Assembly: GCF_003932855.1 (NCBI RefSeq)
Contig: NZ_RQYZ01000009.1
Span: 21,887 to 85,886, forward strand
From: Tessaracoccus sp. OH4464_COT-324
GTDB taxonomy: Bacteria; Actinomycetota; Actinomycetes; Propionibacteriales; Propionibacteriaceae
Length of the DNA stretch: 64,000 nt
Direction: 5' to 3'
Part shown: positions 25,369 to 32,939 of the stretch, in pieces
Layout of the letters: every line of letters starts with the position of its first letter
How positions within the stretch are numbered: the first letter of the stretch is position 1
The notes under the pieces: model-generated
The model's database searches: none
Told to the model about the DNA's origin: nothing
The model's input: only the letters and a program-made list of their open reading frames with translations
Position numbers and translations under genes: made by a program

Positions 25369-26670
25369 ATGAAGCTGACAGGTATCGTTCCGCGCCGGGT
25401 GAGCGAGGTCTTCGTGGAGCAGGTGCGGGTGGAGCCGGTGGTGGCGCTTCACGGTCCCCGATCGGTCGGCAAATCGACGGTTCTGCGCGCGTTCGCGGCG
25501 CAGGCGGGCAGTACCGTCATCGACCTCGACGACATCGAGGTCCGTGAGGCCGTGGAAGGGAACCTGGCGTCCGCTGTATCGACGGCTACGACGCTGTGCG
25601 TCGATGAGTACCAGCGCCTCCCGGACGTCCTGGACGCGATCAAGGCGCGCCTGAACCGAGAGGGAAGCAATCCGGGTACTGCGGTCATCACGGGATCCAC
25701 GCGGCAAGATGCCTTGCCGCGCACGGCCCAAGCGCTCACGGGGCGCTTGCACTCGCACGTGATCTGGCCCTTGTCTCAAGGGGAGATCGTCGGCGTTCGA
25801 GAGGATTTCCTTGAGCGTCTGCTCGGGGACGTCGCGGCGACGGTGGCGGCGATCCCCACATCGACGACCGCGAGGGATGAGTACGTGGATCGGGTCTGCT
25901 CGGGCGGAATGCCGTTGGCGCTGCGCCGCACCGGGGCGTCGCGTGCGCGATGGTTCGATGACTTCGTCCGTGCTTCCGTCGAGCGCGATGCCGTCGAGCT
26001 CAGCCGAATTCGGGAGCGTCAGGCTCTCGCCGATCTGCTGGGGCACCTTGCCTCGCAGACCGGACAGTTGTTGAATGTCTCCGCTGGAGCGGAGGAGCTG
26101 GGGATCAACAGGGCCACCGCCGAGAGTCACCTGCGCCTGTTGGAGGATCTGCTCCTGGTCGTGCGGCTGCCAGCCTGGGGCAAGACGCTGCGTTCCCGGG
26201 TGAGCGTCAAGCCGAAGATCCACGTCGTCGATTCCGGACTTGCCGCACGGCTGCTTCGCCTCACCCCCGACAAGCTGCGGGGCATTGATCCGGCGGCGCT
26301 GACCGATTTCGGCCATCTTCTGGAGACGTTCGTGGTGGGGGAGGTCCGCAAACAGGCTTCGTGGCTGGGGGAGCCAGTTGCGCTCGGGCATTGGCGTACC
26401 AGTGACGGCGACGAGGTCGATCTCGTCATCGAGCGCGACGACGGACGCGTGCTGGCAATAGAGGTCAAAGCGAGCGAACGAGCGCCGGGCTCGGAGTTTC
26501 GCGGCATGGCTAAACTTCGTGATCTGCTCGGCGAGCGTTTCCTGGGCGGCATCATGATGACGACCGGCAAGCGCTCCTATACCTACCAGGATCGTCTGCA
26601 TGTGATCCCCGTCGACCGCTTGTGGACGACCGTCGGCGGGTATGCGTCTGGTGCGGGGGCGAGGGGCTAG
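25369..26670 (+). CDS. AAA family ATPase with C-terminal DUF4143 domain
   Basis: 433 residues. The N-terminal AAA_14-type domain has Walker A ALHGPRSVGKSTVLRA (about 27-42), Walker B TTLCVDEYQRLPD and the sensor-like AVITGSTR. A winged-helix middle (GAEELGINRATAESHLRLLE) leads to DUF4143 with IHVVDSGLAARLL, a conserved HLLETFVVGEVRKQ and a restriction-endonuclease-like DEVDLVIE...LAIEVKAS (Asp plus Glu-x-Lys) near residues 345-365. The family is common in actinobacteria and on mobile DNA; its role is not established. Leaderless-type -10 six bases upstream. It lies inside the ychF-tail repeats and is probably the functional cargo there. Confidence 0.85.
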   Translation: MKLTGIVPRRVSEVFVEQVRVEPVVALHGPRSVGKSTVLRAFAAQAGSTVIDLDDIEVREAVEGNLASAVSTATTLCVDEYQRLPDVLDAIKARLNREGSNPGTAVITGSTRQDALPRTAQALTGRLHSHVIWPLSQGEIVGVREDFLERLLGDVAATVAAIPTSTTARDEYVDRVCSGGMPLALRRTGASRARWFDDFVRASVERDAVELSRIRERQALADLLGHLASQTGQLLNVSAGAEELGINRATAESHLRLLEDLLLVVRLPAWGKTLRSRVSVKPKIHVVDSGLAARLLRLTPDKLRGIDPAALTDFGHLLETFVVGEVRKQASWLGEPVALGHWRTSDGDEVDLVIERDDGRVLAIEVKASERAPGSEFRGMAKLRDLLGERFLGGIMMTTGKRSYTYQDRLHVIPVDRLWTTVGGYASGAGARG

Positions 26671-26686
26671 ATCTGTTGGAGGCCCA

Positions 26687-26729
26687 GTGGAGTTCCGAAG
26701 CGGGCTTACGTCTGGAGGTAAAAGGTGAT
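26687..26729 (+). repeat. Direct repeat copy 2: ychF 3' end duplicated
   Basis: These bases read VEFRSGLTSGGKR and stop in frame, a second YchF C-terminus with no YchF body in front of it. They share 36 of 43 bases with 24580-24622 and are also followed by a GTG overlapping the stop (GTGATC). The upstream neighbour is the AAA/DUF4143 stop at 26670. This is the signature left by DNA inserted at the 3' end of ychF. Confidence 0.88.
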
Positions 26730-29334
26730 CAACACAGATGCGGGGGCGCGCTGGATCCGGGCTGCGTTGCAGGTCAACCCCTTCACCTATGAGGGGCGAA
26801 ATTCGCCGAAGACATTCTTCAGCGACGAGGCTGCCTACAACTCCGCGCTCTTAGATACGTGTCAGGAAATGGGCATTAGCATGATCGCTGTGACCGACCA
26901 TTGGTGCGTCGACTCGGCAGCGGGCCTTATCGCTGCCGCTGAGGATCGTGGAATCGTCGCCCTTCCAGGGTTCGAGGCGAACTCGTCGGAGGGGATTCAC
27001 ATCCTGGTCATCTTCGAGGCTGGGACACCTATTGCGACAATCGATGCTGCTATTGGTCGGTGCGGAGCCACCCCTGGGTGCAACAATGGGACTACTGGCG
27101 AACCATTTGCGAAGATCATGGAGCACATGACCGCTGCTGGAGCATTGCCTGTTCCCGCCCATGTGAACGTAGAGCCTGCCGGGCTGCTGACGACTCGCTC
27201 GGGCCAGCCGCTTGCGATGATGATTCTGCACGAGGATCTTCATGCCATTGGCGTATCGCCAAATGCCAAACTAGCCAAGGATCAGGAGGCGGTTGTCAAC
27301 GGGAGCGGGATCTTTGAGCGTGTTCACCCTTTAGCAGTGATCCACGCCGACGACGTTATGGGTCCTCGTCAGCTGCGTCAACCCGGTGCAAGCACATGGT
27401 TCAAGGTCAGTTCGTGCTCGCTTGAGAGCTTGAAACTTGCAGTGAGGACACCAGAGACAAGAGTGTCCCTCGATGACCCACAGTCGAAGCCACAGCCCCG
27501 CATCAAGAGCGTGTCGTGGGTCGGGGGATACTTCGATGGGGTAACTGTGCCGATCTCCTCTGACTTGACAGCGCTCATCGGTGGAAGGGGCGCTGGAAAG
27601 TCAACTGTGATCGAGAGTATCCGTTATGCGCTCGAGATCCAGCCGATATCGGCCCAGATGGTTCGGGATCACAAGGCAATCGTTGACCAAGTGCTTAACG
27701 TGGGCACGATTGTGCGCGTTGAGGTTGAGAGCGTTGCTCCGACTCTCCAGAGCTACACCATCCAACGAGAGGTACCACATCCACCAGTTGTGCTGGATTC
27801 TGCGGGCATACGTACCAGTCTCGCTCCTGCTGACGTAATCGGGGCGGTGGAGGTATTCGGCCAGCATGAGCTGGCGGAGCTTTCTGGTGATTCAGATAGC
27901 ATTGCCAAGCTCATCAGGCGCTTTAATGGCTCCGTCGGAGAAGATCCGGCGTTGGAGGACGTCCGCAAGCGGCTGCGTGAGAATCGAGAAGAACTCAGGA
28001 AAGCCGAGGAGGCCAAGGTAGAGCTTGAAGAGGAGTTAGCGCAAGCTGACCGTCTTGAGGAGCAACTCGATCGGTATAAGGAAACCGACGTGCCCGGTAA
28101 GCTTCGCGGGCACGAGCAGATTACTTTGGATCAAGCGGTATTCACAGAAGGGACGTCGCGGATAGCTGCGGCCAGAACCTTGCTGGACCAGTACCGAAAG
28201 TCGGCATCGCTGACGAATCTCGATGCGGTGATCGACAACATTGACGGTGCACCGCAGATGGAGCGACTGTCTCGCGTGAAGACCACTCTGGAGGATCTAC
28301 GTCGAGTGCTGGAAGAACTTGGCGACCAGGCCGCTGACGCGATCAATGCAGCGCAGGCTGAGATCCAGGCTGCCCAGGCTGATTGGGAAGCTGCTACTAG
28401 CGTTGAGAGGGAGGGCTACGGAGAGGTGCTCCGATCTCTCGCTGATGAGGGGCTTGATCCTGGTAAATACATCGCAGCCAAGGAGAGGCTGGCGTCGATT
28501 AAAGCCGCAGCGCCTCGCCTGGATGCAAACGCCAAGGTGATCCGGGAATTGCTCGAAGCGCGCAGCGGCATGCTTGACGAGCTCCGTGCTCACGAGACGG
28601 ACGCGACCGAGCGCCTGCACGAGGCGATCAGGTCTGCGAACAATGCCGCAGGGGGCGTTGTGGTGGTGAAGCCCTTGCCGACCAAGGACCGCTCACACGT
28701 CGTCGACTTGATTAAAGCTAAGGTCTCCGGTCAGAGGACGCAGATAGTCGCGGCTATCCAAGAACCGACATTCTCCCCGCAAGCGCTCGCCGAGGCGATC
28801 AGGGCTGGCACTGAAGAACTCGCTAAGTTGGGGATTCGGGGGGCGCAGGCGTCGAACCTGCTCGGGGTTGGAGAGGAACTGGCCCGCGAGCTGGAAGAGC
28901 TGACGTTAAGCCTCGGAGTCGAGGTGCTACTCATGATCGACGGACTGCAGGGGCTCCGGAGCCTCGATCAGCTCTCGAAGGGGCAGCGAGCCACCGCTTT
29001 GCTTCTACTTCTTCTCAGTGCTTCCGACGCGCCTCTGATCATCGACCAGCCAGAAGACGACCTTGACAACAATTTCATCTATAAGGGAGTGGTCCGGCAC
29101 CTACGTGAACTGAAAGGTAAGCGGCAGATCATCGCGAGCACCCATAATGCAAACGTGCCCGTGCTTGGCGACGCAGAGCTCATCGTGGTCCTCGAAAACG
29201 ATGGGGATCATGGGCGCCCGTCTGATTCGGGTGTTGGCTCGCTTGATGACCGAACCATCCGCTCTCTGGCGGAGAACATTCTCGAGGGCGGGCCAGCAGC
29301 CTTCAATGCCCGTCAGCACCTGTATGGGTTCTGA
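26725..29334 (+). CDS. TrlF-like PHP domain + SMC-like AAA ATPase
   Basis: 869 residues from GTG 26725, overlapping the duplicated ychF stop. Residues 10-240 are a PHP phosphoesterase-like domain: AVTDHWC (D58, H59), GFEANSSEGIHILVIF (E84, H92), LPVPAHVNVEP (H146) and IHADDVMGPRQL (H207, D209). The usual first motif His-x-His is replaced by QVN (16-18). Residues 275 to the end are an ABC/SMC ATPase split by a coiled coil: Walker A GGRGAGKSTVIES (286-298), a VFGQHELAELSGD Q-loop, LSKGQRATALLLL signature, Walker B LIIDQPEDDLDNN and IASTHNANVPVLGDAELIVV. PHP-SMC proteins are suspected nucleic-acid-acting defence or repair ATPases; function is not established. Confidence 0.85.
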   Translation: MINTDAGARWIRAALQVNPFTYEGRNSPKTFFSDEAAYNSALLDTCQEMGISMIAVTDHWCVDSAAGLIAAAEDRGIVALPGFEANSSEGIHILVIFEAGTPIATIDAAIGRCGATPGCNNGTTGEPFAKIMEHMTAAGALPVPAHVNVEPAGLLTTRSGQPLAMMILHEDLHAIGVSPNAKLAKDQEAVVNGSGIFERVHPLAVIHADDVMGPRQLRQPGASTWFKVSSCSLESLKLAVRTPETRVSLDDPQSKPQPRIKSVSWVGGYFDGVTVPISSDLTALIGGRGAGKSTVIESIRYALEIQPISAQMVRDHKAIVDQVLNVGTIVRVEVESVAPTLQSYTIQREVPHPPVVLDSAGIRTSLAPADVIGAVEVFGQHELAELSGDSDSIAKLIRRFNGSVGEDPALEDVRKRLRENREELRKAEEAKVELEEELAQADRLEEQLDRYKETDVPGKLRGHEQITLDQAVFTEGTSRIAAARTLLDQYRKSASLTNLDAVIDNIDGAPQMERLSRVKTTLEDLRRVLEELGDQAADAINAAQAEIQAAQADWEAATSVEREGYGEVLRSLADEGLDPGKYIAAKERLASIKAAAPRLDANAKVIRELLEARSGMLDELRAHETDATERLHEAIRSANNAAGGVVVVKPLPTKDRSHVVDLIKAKVSGQRTQIVAAIQEPTFSPQALAEAIRAGTEELAKLGIRGAQASNLLGVGEELARELEELTLSLGVEVLLMIDGLQGLRSLDQLSKGQRATALLLLLLSASDAPLIIDQPEDDLDNNFIYKGVVRHLRELKGKRQIIASTHNANVPVLGDAELIVVLENDGDHGRPSDSGVGSLDDRTIRSLAENILEGGPAAFNARQHLYGF

Positions 29335-29705
29335 CACCATGACGTCGTCAAGCATTGAGTCGTTGTAGGGTGGCAAGATGCGTCCAGCAACTGGTGTTCT
29401 CCAAGACCGTCCGGGATTCTGGGGGCATCAGGTTCGCGCTGATTTGAGTGCGGCTGACAAACCTGCTCGGTGTAACATTGTGGAGTTTAGGTTCAACGTG
29501 TAAGTGGGCTGGCCGGGGCAGTTTAAACTGAGCCGCGAGGGAATGGCGATGCGGGCTGCGTTCCCGGGCCGCTTCATTTGGGTGTTGGCTTGAGCGACGT
29601 GGCGCGGGCGATGCGGAGGAGTCGGCTTTTCGAAGCCGCGAGTTCTGTGGCCGTGGTCGGAGGTTTGATTGCCCAGGCGCTCCCGGATGCGCTTGGATGG
29701 AGGCC
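29335..29705. other. 371-base stretch without a supported gene
   Basis: Between the PHP-SMC gene and the methyltransferase. A frame from 29527 to 29708 is open without a good start (a TTG at 29590 gives 39 residues ending LIAQALPDALGWRP) and overlaps the methyltransferase start. It could be a gene remnant. No hairpin terminator, RNA gene or repeat was found. Confidence 0.5.
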
Positions 29706-30440
29706 ATGAGCTTCGACGACCCACGGATCGCAGCCATCTACGACATCGACAATCCGGACGGTCCGGATCATGACTTTTTCCGGGCCCTGGCCGGAGAGGC
29801 GGGGGCCAGAACGATCGTCGACCTCGGATGCGGCACCGGAATCCTGACCGTGACGCTCGCCGCCCCGGGCCGGCGGATCGTCGGCATCGACCCCACCCGA
29901 GCCATGCTCGACCACGCCCGACGTAGGCCGGGCGGCGAGCTCGTCGAGTGGCGGCTTGGCACCGCGGATCAGATCCCGCAAGGCGCGGCAGACCTGGTGT
30001 TGATGACGGGAAACGTCGCGATGCACATCGTCGGTGACGAGTGGTCCGCTGCCCTGTCGCACATTTCGGCGGGCCTGAAACCGGGCGGGATTCTGGCCTT
30101 CGAGCCGCGCAACCCGGCGGCTTGCGCCTGGAAGCAATGGCACATGCCGCCCACCCGGCGGCAGACCCCGGTGGGCCTGCTGCGGGAGTCGCTGAGGACC
30201 GACCCGCCCAACTCGCAGGGCGTGGTGGTGATGCACTGCCGCAACGAGTTTCTGGACGACGGGGACACGGCAGACTTTGAGCAGCGGCTTCAATTCCGCA
30301 GCTACCGACAGCTGTGCGCGGATCTGTTCCGCGCCGGTTTGACGGTGCGCGCCACCTACCGCGACTGGCGCCGTAGCCCGTTCGAGGAGGGCAGCGCAGA
30401 GCCGCTCATGGTGTTTGTTGCCGAGCGCTCCGACGGCTGA
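29706..30440 (+). CDS. Class I SAM-dependent methyltransferase
   Basis: 244 residues beginning MSFDDPRIAAIYDIDNPDGP, a start common in this family of small methyltransferases. Motif I is IVDLGCGTGILTVTLA, the acidic end of strand 2 is IVGIDPTRAMLDHA, and motif post-I/II gives ADLVLMTGNVAMHIV and LKPGGILAFEPRNP. ATG 29706 is chosen over 29697 from family starts; GGAGG lies only two bases before it, so translation initiation is uncertain. Substrate unknown. G/C content returns here towards that of the core genes. Confidence 0.85.
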   Translation: MSFDDPRIAAIYDIDNPDGPDHDFFRALAGEAGARTIVDLGCGTGILTVTLAAPGRRIVGIDPTRAMLDHARRRPGGELVEWRLGTADQIPQGAADLVLMTGNVAMHIVGDEWSAALSHISAGLKPGGILAFEPRNPAACAWKQWHMPPTRRQTPVGLLRESLRTDPPNSQGVVVMHCRNEFLDDGDTADFEQRLQFRSYRQLCADLFRAGLTVRATYRDWRRSPFEEGSAEPLMVFVAERSDG

Positions 30441-30518
30441 CCGCTGAACATGGGTAGGCCCTGCTCCTGGGCGCAATCGCCAATCGACGTAGGCGAGGGC
30501 CGGCGACGTGCGGGCAGC

Positions 30519-31319
30519 TCACCGGAAGGTGATGGCCGCCTCATACATGCCTTTGACCAGCCGCATGGTGGCGAAGGTGGCGCGGATTGGCCAAGGCAGC
30601 AGGGATTTGTCCCTCAGATAGGTGGAAAAATCGTATTCGATGTGCACATCGGCTATCTGGGTGCTCCAGCCCCGGATGCTGCGGGGGTCGCGAAGGCGGA
30701 ACGGCATCCGGGCGTCGGGGGTGCCGCTGCGGCGAATCATCCACTCGCTGACCGCTGTGACGCGAGGAGACTCAGCGTCGAAACAGAGCCTACCTCCCGG
30801 GAACCTATCAGCCAGCGCGCGCGTCAGTGCGCGGACCTCGGAAACCTCCAGGTAGTAGAACACCCCCGCCGCGACGGCCACCATGCCTCGGGAACCGTCT
30901 ACGTCGTCGAGCCACCGGTGATCGGTGATGGAGTAGGCCAGATCCGCCTCCCGATCGGAGCGGTCAACCCACCGGTTGCGCGCCTCAAGAACCTCGGGGA
31001 AGTCGAGGTTGTAAACAGTTGCTTCGGGGTCGTCGAGCTCGTCTACCAGGCGGTCGAGACCACACCCAAGGTTCACGACGGCGGCCCCCGGGTGCTCCCG
31101 CAAATACTTGTTGATCTCGGTGATCGTGACCAGGTGGCGCAGCCCGTAGGTCACCGTCGGGAATAGGCCGACGTGTTCGGCAACGCTGCCCTCGGCGTCG
31201 CGGATCGCGACGGCCTGCTCCGCCCAAGGATCCCGAAACAGCCCAGGCCATTCGCGCGCGGCCCGAGCGCGTCCGATCAGGGGAAAGAAGAGTGTCTGCT
31301 GCACGTCGTTGAGGCCCAT
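30519..31319 (-). CDS. Leucine carboxyl methyltransferase family (LCM) protein
   Basis: 266 residues with LCM-family hallmarks: an N-terminal GLNDVQQTLFFPLIGRARAA segment, FRDPWAEQAV, the SAM-binding VVNLGCGLDRLVDEL with YNLDFPEVLEARN, and MVAVAAGVFYYLEVSEVRAL. Bacterial members methylate small polyketide-like or other carboxylates in some pathways, but most are uncharacterised. SD-like GAGGGAA precedes the ATG. It converges on the methyltransferase at 29706-30440; the two are unrelated in detail. The A+T-rich effector operon starts 180 bases beyond its 5' end. Confidence 0.85.
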   Translation of the reverse strand: MGLNDVQQTLFFPLIGRARAAREWPGLFRDPWAEQAVAIRDAEGSVAEHVGLFPTVTYGLRHLVTITEINKYLREHPGAAVVNLGCGLDRLVDELDDPEATVYNLDFPEVLEARNRWVDRSDREADLAYSITDHRWLDDVDGSRGMVAVAAGVFYYLEVSEVRALTRALADRFPGGRLCFDAESPRVTAVSEWMIRRSGTPDARMPFRLRDPRSIRGWSTQIADVHIEYDFSTYLRDKSLLPWPIRATFATMRLVKGMYEAAITFR

Positions 31320-31498
31320 GTCGTTCCCTCATTCGGTCGGATGCCTGGCCCGGCCAGCCCACAGGGTGGCCGTCACACATATTAGGACACGTTGGGACAG
31401 CATTATTGCCGGGGTGGCCAACCGCGACCGCAGGAACACCCCAGATTCCCGAGCCGCGGCCGGGGTTGGATGAACCGATGGGGTGCTAGTCTTGTTGC

Positions 31499-32020
31499 AT
31501 GCATTCAGAACAACAACATTTGCAGTTTGATGACCTTGCGATCGCATTCTTACAGAACCCCGATGAGTCGATAGCAAAGACTCTCCGTGAAGCTGTTAGT
31601 AACCTACCGGATTTTGAAATTGCGGCAAGAGGCTTGGCTGATTTGGTCCGAGCTGTGGATCGTGGAGAAGAAGACTTTGCTTTCACTCATCTAGTCCAGC
31701 AGAGGAAAGCGCTATTCCTAAGTCCGCTTGCTCACCAGCTGCTGAGTGATGGCTGGCGAAGGCGTGGAAAAAGTGATCTGGCTGACCTTGAGCAGCGGCT
31801 TGCTGCTGCAAGTTTGGCAGTCCTGCTGGAATCTGGTGATGGCTCTGAGGGGCGGCCTTACGTGGTTCTAAGAGTGTCTGACGAGTATGACGTTCTTCGC
31901 TACCTAAGCTTTCACTATGCGTCGCAGGGGGTTGTCTCACTTACTCCTCGTAAGGATGTATTTATTAGTTCGAATGGGGGGCGACTGTTCTTTGAGTTTT
32001 TTCAGGGAGGAGTGCTGTGA
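31499..32020 (+). CDS. Hypothetical protein, first gene of the secreted-metallopeptidase operon
   Basis: 173 residues, soluble and mostly helical, with no signal peptide and no family that I recognise (MHSEQQHLQFDDLAIAFLQ to FFEFFQGGVL). TAGTCT (31487-31492) ends 6 bases before ATG, a leaderless start. The base composition drops here: of the 60 bases 31501-31560 only 26 are G or C, against 39 in a typical core segment such as 45601-45660. The stop overlaps the next gene's GTG, so four genes form one coupled unit. Possible accessory factor or chaperone. Confidence 0.65.
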   Translation: MHSEQQHLQFDDLAIAFLQNPDESIAKTLREAVSNLPDFEIAARGLADLVRAVDRGEEDFAFTHLVQQRKALFLSPLAHQLLSDGWRRRGKSDLADLEQRLAAASLAVLLESGDGSEGRPYVVLRVSDEYDVLRYLSFHYASQGVVSLTPRKDVFISSNGGRLFFEFFQGGVL

Positions 32021-32625
32021 GGTTTCGAGAAAGCTCCCAGGCTATAACGGTCTTGGAAAGCCGGACAGCTTCGGCTTTAATCTCTCTCGTAGAATTCACG
32101 GATGGCCGCTGCACGGCACTGCAACTACGACCCGCGGTGACGAATGTAGACCTGGATGCTCTAGGTGAGAGATTGTCTGCGGACGCGCAGCTTATTAACC
32201 AGGCTTGGGCGCAACACCGCCAAGAGGTGCTGTCCGCGACGATGAGCGAGTATGCTGTCGCAGATACCGCTTCCATGCAGGTCGTTCTTGACTTTGCCAA
32301 ACAAGTCCGTGATCAGATCGAAGACGCGGAAGCGTGTCCTGCCGTTTCGCGTGGTGCCGGTGAGAGTCGAATCGAGGCCGAATCGGTTTCGCTGATTTGT
32401 GAAGGGGATCGCATTGTCCGAGTCGAAGTTTCACTTCCCATGGGCGTGGATCGAGTGAGGCAGCGAATAGAGTCGGGGATGATGTTGGCCATTAATTCCA
32501 ACCTGGAGCGGCGAGACTCTGATGTAATGACGGTAATGGAAATCGCCCAAAAGGAAAACTCCGGCTCTCTTCAATGGGACGAGTTGGCCGAAGAAATCAT
32601 TAACCAGAAGAAGGGAATCTATTGA
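32017..32625 (+). CDS. Hypothetical protein with weak YbaB/EbfC-like segment
   Basis: 202 residues from GTG 32017, overlapping the upstream TGA. The C-terminal half contains SLICEGDRIVRVEVSLPMGV followed by a helix with SGMMLAINSNLERRDSDV, a strand-strand-helix order reminiscent of YbaB/EbfC-type proteins often seen near type VII secretion genes. The resemblance is weak. No membrane segment. Overlaps the next start by one base (TGATG). Codon use is A+T rich compared with the core genes. Confidence 0.6.
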   Translation: MRFRESSQAITVLESRTASALISLVEFTDGRCTALQLRPAVTNVDLDALGERLSADAQLINQAWAQHRQEVLSATMSEYAVADTASMQVVLDFAKQVRDQIEDAEACPAVSRGAGESRIEAESVSLICEGDRIVRVEVSLPMGVDRVRQRIESGMMLAINSNLERRDSDVMTVMEIAQKENSGSLQWDELAEEIINQKKGIY

Positions 32626-32939
32626 TGAGTGATGTAGTCTTCTCTCCGTCATCATGGATGAAATGTAGCCAAGAAGTCGAGGAAATTAGACAAGGATTCC
32701 AGGAGGTTACTCAAGATATTCTTTTCCCGACCCCTGAGCGAACTGAATATCAATCGGCCGTGGACAGGACCCTCTGTGAAGGAATGTTGGGGCTTCATCC
32801 GAAATGGTTCAACTCAATTGGAAACATGGTCGAGAAGCTAAACTCTGATTCATCGAAGATGGCAGCAACGGCAAACAATTATCAGGCGGCGGAAACTTCT
32901 TCGGAGTATGTAGTCCGCCGCTACTGGAGCTACAAATGA
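32625..32939 (+). CDS. Small helical protein with a YxxxE motif, candidate type VII-type substrate
   Basis: 104 residues from ATG 32625 (TTG 32622 is an alternative). It is the size of WXG100/EspC-type proteins, is predicted to be helical, and ends a helix with TANNYQAAETSSE, in which YQAAE fits the YxxxD/E signal of type VII (ESX) substrates. A WF pair (HPKWFNSIGNM) may correspond to the turn between two helices. No signal peptide. The gene overlaps the following metallopeptidase gene by 4 bases, as is common for co-secreted pairs. No ESX core gene is in the window, so this is a candidate call. Confidence 0.6.
   Translation: MSDVVFSPSSWMKCSQEVEEIRQGFQEVTQDILFPTPERTEYQSAVDRTLCEGMLGLHPKWFNSIGNMVEKLNSDSSKMAATANNYQAAETSSEYVVRRYWSYK

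Noticed and set aside
25324..26601. 425-codon open frame on the minus strand opposite the AAA/DUF4143 gene
   Set aside because: It is antisense to a protein with clear Walker motifs, has low-complexity Arg/His-rich content, and no recognisable domain; such frames are common in G/C-rich DNA.
24580..29334. Integrase, transposase or inverted repeats that would make the ychF-linked region a classical element
   Set aside because: None is visible; the only mobility evidence is the duplicated ychF tail, so no mobile-element feature is called.
29527..29708. Possible gene remnant ending LIAQALPDALGWRP
   Set aside because: No good start, no family, and it overlaps the methyltransferase start; kept only as a note on the 371-base stretch.
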